Source: Narthecium ossifragum (taxonomy: Eukaryota; Streptophyta; Magnoliopsida; Dioscoreales; Nartheciaceae). From it: a stretch of 64,000 nucleotides of DNA. The stretch is from assembly GCA_963920575.1 (NCBI GenBank), contig OY986969.1, positions 2,118,001 to 2,182,000 of the forward strand. Reading direction: 5' to 3'. Below are positions 56,068-64,000 of the stretch, in pieces (within the stretch, counting starts at the first letter, position 1; each line of letters opens with the position of its first letter). The translations under genes were made by a program, and so were the position numbers. The notes below the pieces were generated by a model. The model was not told the DNA's origin. It did no database searches and worked only from the letters and a program-made list of their open reading frames with translations.

Positions 56068-57287
56068 CTACACAACCTTTCTGATGTCGATCTCGAATCC
56101 ATGCTTGACAAGAGCTCCCATGATCCACATCTCCACTGTCGATTCGTCCATCTTCTTCGAGAAATCCTTAACCTATTTTTTAAAAACAATAATTATTATT
56201 CATTCAGCTAGCATTAATGAAATAGCTGTATATGCACTAGGAAGAAGAAGAACATATATTACATACATTTAATGTTAGAGTGAGCACTACTAGTCTATCT
56301 GAAGCAACGGAAAAGTTGGAGTTCTCCATATGGAAGCATGGCAATGACTCCACCGCCGTGTAGAGGGCCACCGCCGCCGCTGCCGCCGCCGCCGCCCCGT
56401 TATCTCCTCCTCCTCGGACGCATTCAATCGCGGCGTAAAACCTTCTCTCCCCGACCTCGCGCGCCATCACTTGTGCCACCTTCGCTTTGCTCAAGTAGCC
56501 GCTATCCTGATCAGCTCGATCGATCTCTCTGGCGATCTCGCCAGAGTAGTAGTACTCTTGCAGGTTCATGAGTCGATCATCTCTCGAAGAGGATTCAAGC
56601 AGCGTCAATTCCTCGAGGAGGTTCTTCGCCTCCTCCTGAAGATGTTGCACGTATGCTACCGCGTCTCCAATAATGGAAGCCTTGTCCATCTGTATAAAAA
56701 AAGACATTGTTGTCTCAGTACGTACTTCTCACGTTCATAAACTTTTTTTTTATAAGGTATTCAATTTATTTTTTTTGACTTAATTTTATGCAGATTTTTT
56801 TTTTTTTTGTGTGTAGATCTCGAAGAAAATCATGAAACTTTAGTAGTAAAACTAACATCAACGACATAAGCTAAAAATTAGTCATACATGCAAATATTAA
56901 GGATTGAACACACACCTTAGTGATGTTAGGAACTAAAGAACGCAGCTCGAGCAGCTTCTCCTTCATCCTGCCTCTCCTCTTCCTCTCCGAAACTATAGTC
57001 GTCGGACAACGGTTTCTCTTCGGCCTCGCTGCCGCCGTCGTTGTCGTCGTCGTTGTTGTCGTGCCGGACGAGTCACCGTCGCCGTCACCGTCGCCTATGT
57101 TCACCACCGGCCATGCGTCTCCTTCGATGCTGATCATAGATATATTGTCCGTATCGAGTCCAAAAATGTTATCTGCTAACTCGATGTCGAACAACATGAA
57201 CTCATCGAAGCTGTGATCGGCGTTGGCGACGATGGCGTCGCCGCTGGAGCTTTCTCCGATCATAGTATGATCTGAAGTGGAGCCCAT
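56068..57287 (-). CDS. FIT: FIT-like bHLH transcription factor, three exons, 299 aa
   Basis: FIT (bHLH029; rice bHLH156) drives root iron-deficiency genes together with group Ib bHLH partners. Exons 57287-56916, 56689-56267 and 56172-56068 join in phase 0 for 900 nt. The N terminus has HSFDEFMLFDIELADNIFGL. Nine Thr and three Ala precede the bHLH at about 94-145: CPTTIVSERKRRGRMKEKLL with RSLVPNITK, split by intron 1 from MDKASIIGDAVAYVQHLQEE. As in FIT, the usual His of the H-E-R motif is Ser. After a linker with a run of eight or nine Ala, an ACT-like C-terminal region ends in exon 3 with VKDFSKKMDESTVEMWIMGA and LVKHGFEID, close to FIT ends. Arabidopsis FIT is 318 aa. Orthology is inferred from memory of the family. 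Confidence 0.85.
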
Positions 57288-57785
57288 AAGGCTTGATTAA
57301 TTGTGATGAAAAGACTGAGAGGTAGCTTGATTGCTTGGAAGACATTAATCATTAACCTCATTATATATATAACAAGAAAAGAATGTACTAAGGTGTGGAT
57401 TCGCAAGGCAATAGCCTGTTCCGGATTAAGGAATTTTGAAGTTAGGAAAGTGAAAATAACATATAGGGATAGAGTTATTTCACTTTTGATGGTTGATTGA
57501 AAAACTAGGATAAGCAAGTAATGATTGTTAGCATATAAGGAGGAAATGGTGTTTGATTGTAAAAGGTAGAATAAGGATATGAATTGTAGCCTTTTATTAG
57601 AATTTTTTGTCGATTTGGACTCTTCATATTTGCTTTTGGTGTATCAAGACCAATCCATTTTTTTACAGAATAAGACCTGAAACTCATTTTATGATTATAT
57701 TATTCCCTGCCAATCATAGTATGGCCTTCCACATGCCCACTTGCATGGTGACATTGCAATGCATCCACATGCGAACCCACCTTTA
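57288..57785. promoter_or_regulatory. Probable promoter region of the FIT-like gene
   Basis: TTATATATATAA at about 57360-57371 could act as a TATA box about 75 bases upstream of the ATG. No clear G-box or iron-response element is recognised close by. Confidence 0.35.
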
Positions 57786-58340
57786 TTAATAAATTTTTAT
57801 TATTTTAATATATATTTATTAAAATAAAATAAATTTTTATTATTTTAATATATATTTATTAAAATAAAATAAATTTTATATTATGTGGATCAATTATGAT
57901 ATAACACGTGACATGTGGGCGGTGGACCCACTTATATTAATATTTTATTATAATCACATATTAATAATATATTTAATACACTACGTATAGTAAACTGTTT
58001 CTATGCACGGGGAAATTTTTGTACGCTCATAAAAACACATATAAAAATGTTTATACGCTTACAAAAAATGTTTGTACATAGAAAAACAAACATGCATAAA
58101 AAATGTTACCATGCGCATAAAATTTTTCATATGCTCACAAAAATATTAGCGTACGTATTTGGAAGTACATAAAAAAGTCTACGCGCATACAAACATTTTC
58201 CTACATGTACTATTTTAAATAATATTAATAATATATTATTATAAAAAATTAATATTATAGGGTCCTAGTTATGTCATGATTGGTCCACATAATGTAAAAA
58301 GTATTATTTTAATAATATATATTATATTAAATATTAATAT
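57786..58340. repeat. AT-rich repeats and two worn copies of the 38.3-kb array unit
   Basis: A 48-base AT phrase with TTTATTATTTTAATATATAT is present twice in tandem (57786-57870). One array-type unit lies at 57885-57960 (GTGGATCAATTATGATATAA, then CACGTGACATGTGG and GGACCCACTTATATTAATAT). A minus-strand copy is at 58250-58330. Between them, 58000-58200 holds many short phrases of the type ACGCTCATAAAAA and AAAAATGTT. Confidence 0.5.
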
Positions 58341-59600
58341 AAGCAGGGCCGCATGAGGATGCATTGATGGGCATGATCATGCCATGTCATGTGGCATGGC
58401 TCATGTCATGCTCCACTCGAAAGCAATTCTGGAATAAATATTTTTATATCTTGTCCTACTTGAAACGCCAAAATATGTTTTTAGTCGCATGGATAGAAAT
58501 CAGGGTGGGGTTAAATGGAGATTGGATAAATTCTATCCCCAGTTTTGAGATAACCCATCTTATCTCTATTTTATTATATCATAAGTTCTATATTATGTTT
58601 GAGGATAAAAGAACGGATCATTCTCAAACCAAACGATGCCTTAAAAAGTCAACTGGAGTTATTGGATAAAAAAACTACATTATGGAATTAAATACATAAT
58701 ATTTTTCTTGTGTCAATGAACACGATCTAGCTCGTTCGATGCACGTGCATGCTTGCAGATTGCTCGTGTTAATCACAAAGCTTAGAAATAAAGATCAAAT
58801 AAGTTATAATATTTTTTTATGACATTTCTTTAGGATAAAATAGAGTATATTTTGAAGGAAGAAAGCTAAGTGAAACTTGCAAGAGAACAATATAGAAGGC
58901 ACTATATGATAGGAAAGTGACATGTTTGAAGGAAGAGAACAACAAAGCAAATGACTAATTAAAGATTGAAATAATGGAATGATGACCAAAAAATATTCTC
59001 TTATGTTTGTATAATAAGAATAATTTTTAAACTGTTCTGAAACTTAGTTGGCAATAATGTTCATTTTGTAGGATGTAGTTATTGCCAGTTGTTAAAGAAC
59101 TATGGATTATTTAAGTTGGTCAACTTTGTCCCAAAATAAAAAAAAATACATGATCCAGTTGTCACTATCAATAGTTACATCTATATGTATTGCAGCAGAC
59201 TTATTAATAGGCTTGATCTTCTTAAATGTGCTCTCCTGGCAGACTATAAGAATGATGATTCCTCTCCAGTATTTTATTACATCTCACAAGGTCATTACCA
59301 TATTTGGCATATTAGATCCCATCTTCTGAATCATCTTCCATTCAGATTTTAACACTCTAAACATTGAGATGACATAAAAATAGCAGTAGTCAACACCTAA
59401 ATTGCATCAAAATAGCTGTTTTTATGCTTATTTCTATCATTAAGTAAATATATTGACAAGAAAACTCTGGGATGGAATCATCATCAACCACATCAGTAAT
59501 GTATTCAATAGCAAAAAGAGACCACATTGCCTTAATAACTTCTACTGGAATGCTTCCAGAGAAAACTCAATATATTCCTTATAACGTGTTTTCACATGGG
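58341..59600. other. Intergenic, no gene seen
   Basis: GCCATGTCATGTGGCATGGC at about 58380 is a perfect short palindrome arm pair like those in Helitron ends, but no CTRR follows. A TIR-like end CCAAACGATGCCTTAA lies near 58630. The remainder is unassigned. Confidence 0.35.
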
Positions 59601-59614
59601 CACTGATTGATGTA

Positions 59615-59930
59615 CATACTGATGTCATATGTGCATTACACATGCCCGAATCAGTAGTGAACTATCGATTCTTTCATACTACCGATGGACTAAATCAATG
59701 AATCAGTAGTCCACTACTGATTGAATTATTCATCTAGTCCATCGATAGTGAGATACCAATGGACTATATCAATCAATCGATACCTCACTACCGATACAAT
59801 TCAATCGGTAAGGAGCTACCAATTCATTGATGTATTTCATCGGTAGTGATATACATAAACGAATCAGTAGTGGACTACCGATTCGATGACATGTGCATTA
59901 CAAATACCACCTGTCCATGTGCACAAAACA
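59615..59930. repeat. Palindromic CGGTA repeat block, locus 4
   Basis: The motifs CATCGATAGTGAGATACC, CTCACTACCGATACAATTCA and ATCGGTAAGGAGCTACC recur in both orientations. The block is bounded by ATGTGCATTACACATGCC and by ATGTGCATTACAAATACC plus CATGTGCACAAAAC. The flanking GTGCATTACA phrase is shared with locus 1. It lies just beyond the 3' end of the UPF0235 gene. Confidence 0.55.
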
Positions 59931-60270
59931 TTTTCCTTTTCACATTGCAAAACCTCCTCAACAATAAAACTTTACATCACTTTGTTCCGCTCAATCAACT
60001 AGAATGGCAATAGACCTACACTTTTTGACAAGCTAAGATTTTAGCAAAGACAGACGAGGACAATGCTCGCTCTTATAGTTTTAAGGTTTAACGAACCCAG
60101 TTGCCAACAATTTAATTGGCATTCTTACAATACAGAATACTATAACGATAGCATAGCCAAGCTTGATGACTTGAGGATGCCAGAAAACCGTATCAAATTA
60201 CAAATTACAAATTACATAGAAGCCGAAGGCATGGGGGAGAAATTTTTGGTCCGCAGGAAAAAAGTGAACT

Positions 60271-63444
<3,174 letters not shown>

Positions 63445-64000
63445 CTGTATAAAAAATGCTCATAGCTCTCTCAGATATAGGAAAGAAACTGTCATGGATA
63501 TATACTAGAATAGAAGCTTAGGCTTTCCATATGTTAAGGATCACCAGGACACTGGAAGCATGAAATGGGCTAGTTAAAATGAAGTTCATCTCTGGATAGT
63601 ACATATGTCATAATTGCATACTTCCTGATCAACTTGAATATGGGACTGATGATCCCACCAAAACCAACATAGTAAAAAGACTGTACTATTCAACTTAACC
63701 ATGTTCCTGTTAAATTTACATGTAGATCAGAGTAGATCTTGATTATCGAAATCTCATACACTGGGTATCTAATTCAATGCAAAAACATAAACTCAAGTCA
63801 CAGTATCTAAGCATTAAGTCATAAAAACCAGAGGTGATAAAAAACATCCTAGAAAAGCAAACTTTATCTTGGCACTTGCATCCCCTATAGTCTGCTACAA
63901 GGCTTCATTTTCTTCGACAAAGGAATCACTTATTTTATCACTACTGAACACTTCACTAAGATAGCATGCTATATCATTTCCAGCAGGGAGATATGAAATA
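63445..64000. other. Intron of the UPF0235 gene up to the window edge
   Basis: No further exon is recognisable here, although the protein needs more N-terminal residues. I therefore take this as intron sequence. Confidence 0.5.

Overview
This window looks like nuclear DNA from a flowering plant, most likely a monocot. The evidence is plant-type genes with many GT-AG introns, GC-rich first exons beside AT-rich introns and spacers, a plant FIT-type bHLH gene, and many small DNA transposons and mini-Helitrons. A commelinid monocot such as pineapple would fit, but I cannot prove the species. One 200-base run of N (53459-53658) marks an assembly gap.

Layout. 516-1076 (+) is a small GRF zinc-finger membrane protein gene. 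1871-2600 is a cluster of mini-Helitrons. 6405-12506 (-) is the AAA-ATPase gene FIGNL1, rebuilt as 13 exons giving 681 aa. 13882-35397 (+) is an ER metallopeptidase gene (ERMP1-like, peptidase family M28), rebuilt as 21 exons giving 870 aa. These two genes are divergently transcribed from a spacer of about 1.4 kb. 35.4-41.4 kb is repeat-dense, with nested inverted-repeat elements, mini-Helitrons and a tandem array. 41643-45619 (+) is RPL17 (uL22) in six exons giving 182 aa. 48971-50254 (-) is a single-exon F-box/kelch gene. 52.4-55.0 kb is a graveyard of LINE-type RNase H fragments and a broken glycosyltransferase family 92 copy, interrupted by the gap. 56068-57287 (-) is a FIT-like bHLH gene in three exons giving 299 aa. 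60271-63444 (-) is the 3' part of a UPF0235/DUF167 gene (At5g63440 type) whose 5' exons lie beyond the right edge.

Main discovery candidate. Intron 2 of RPL17 holds five tandem copies of a unit of about 139 nt, at a spacing of about 196 bp. Each copy can be drawn as hairpin, ANANNA hinge, hairpin, ACA, with about 13 nt between the upper stem and the box in both halves. That is the architecture of an H/ACA snoRNA, so the array may be an intron-hosted snoRNA cluster in a ribosomal protein gene. A ribosomal protein gene making guide RNAs for rRNA modification would be a coherent arrangement.

Second candidate. Mini-Helitrons of about 160-235 bp end in a hairpin plus CTAG and sit between A and T. 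Two pairs are exact head-to-tail tandems. A third family, palindromic CGGTA repeats, occurs at four places. The genes look functionally unrelated housekeeping or regulatory genes (DNA repair and meiosis, ER proteolysis, translation, ubiquitination, iron response), and I see no operon-like logic. All splice models were made by eye from frame, GT-AG sites and remembered family sequences.
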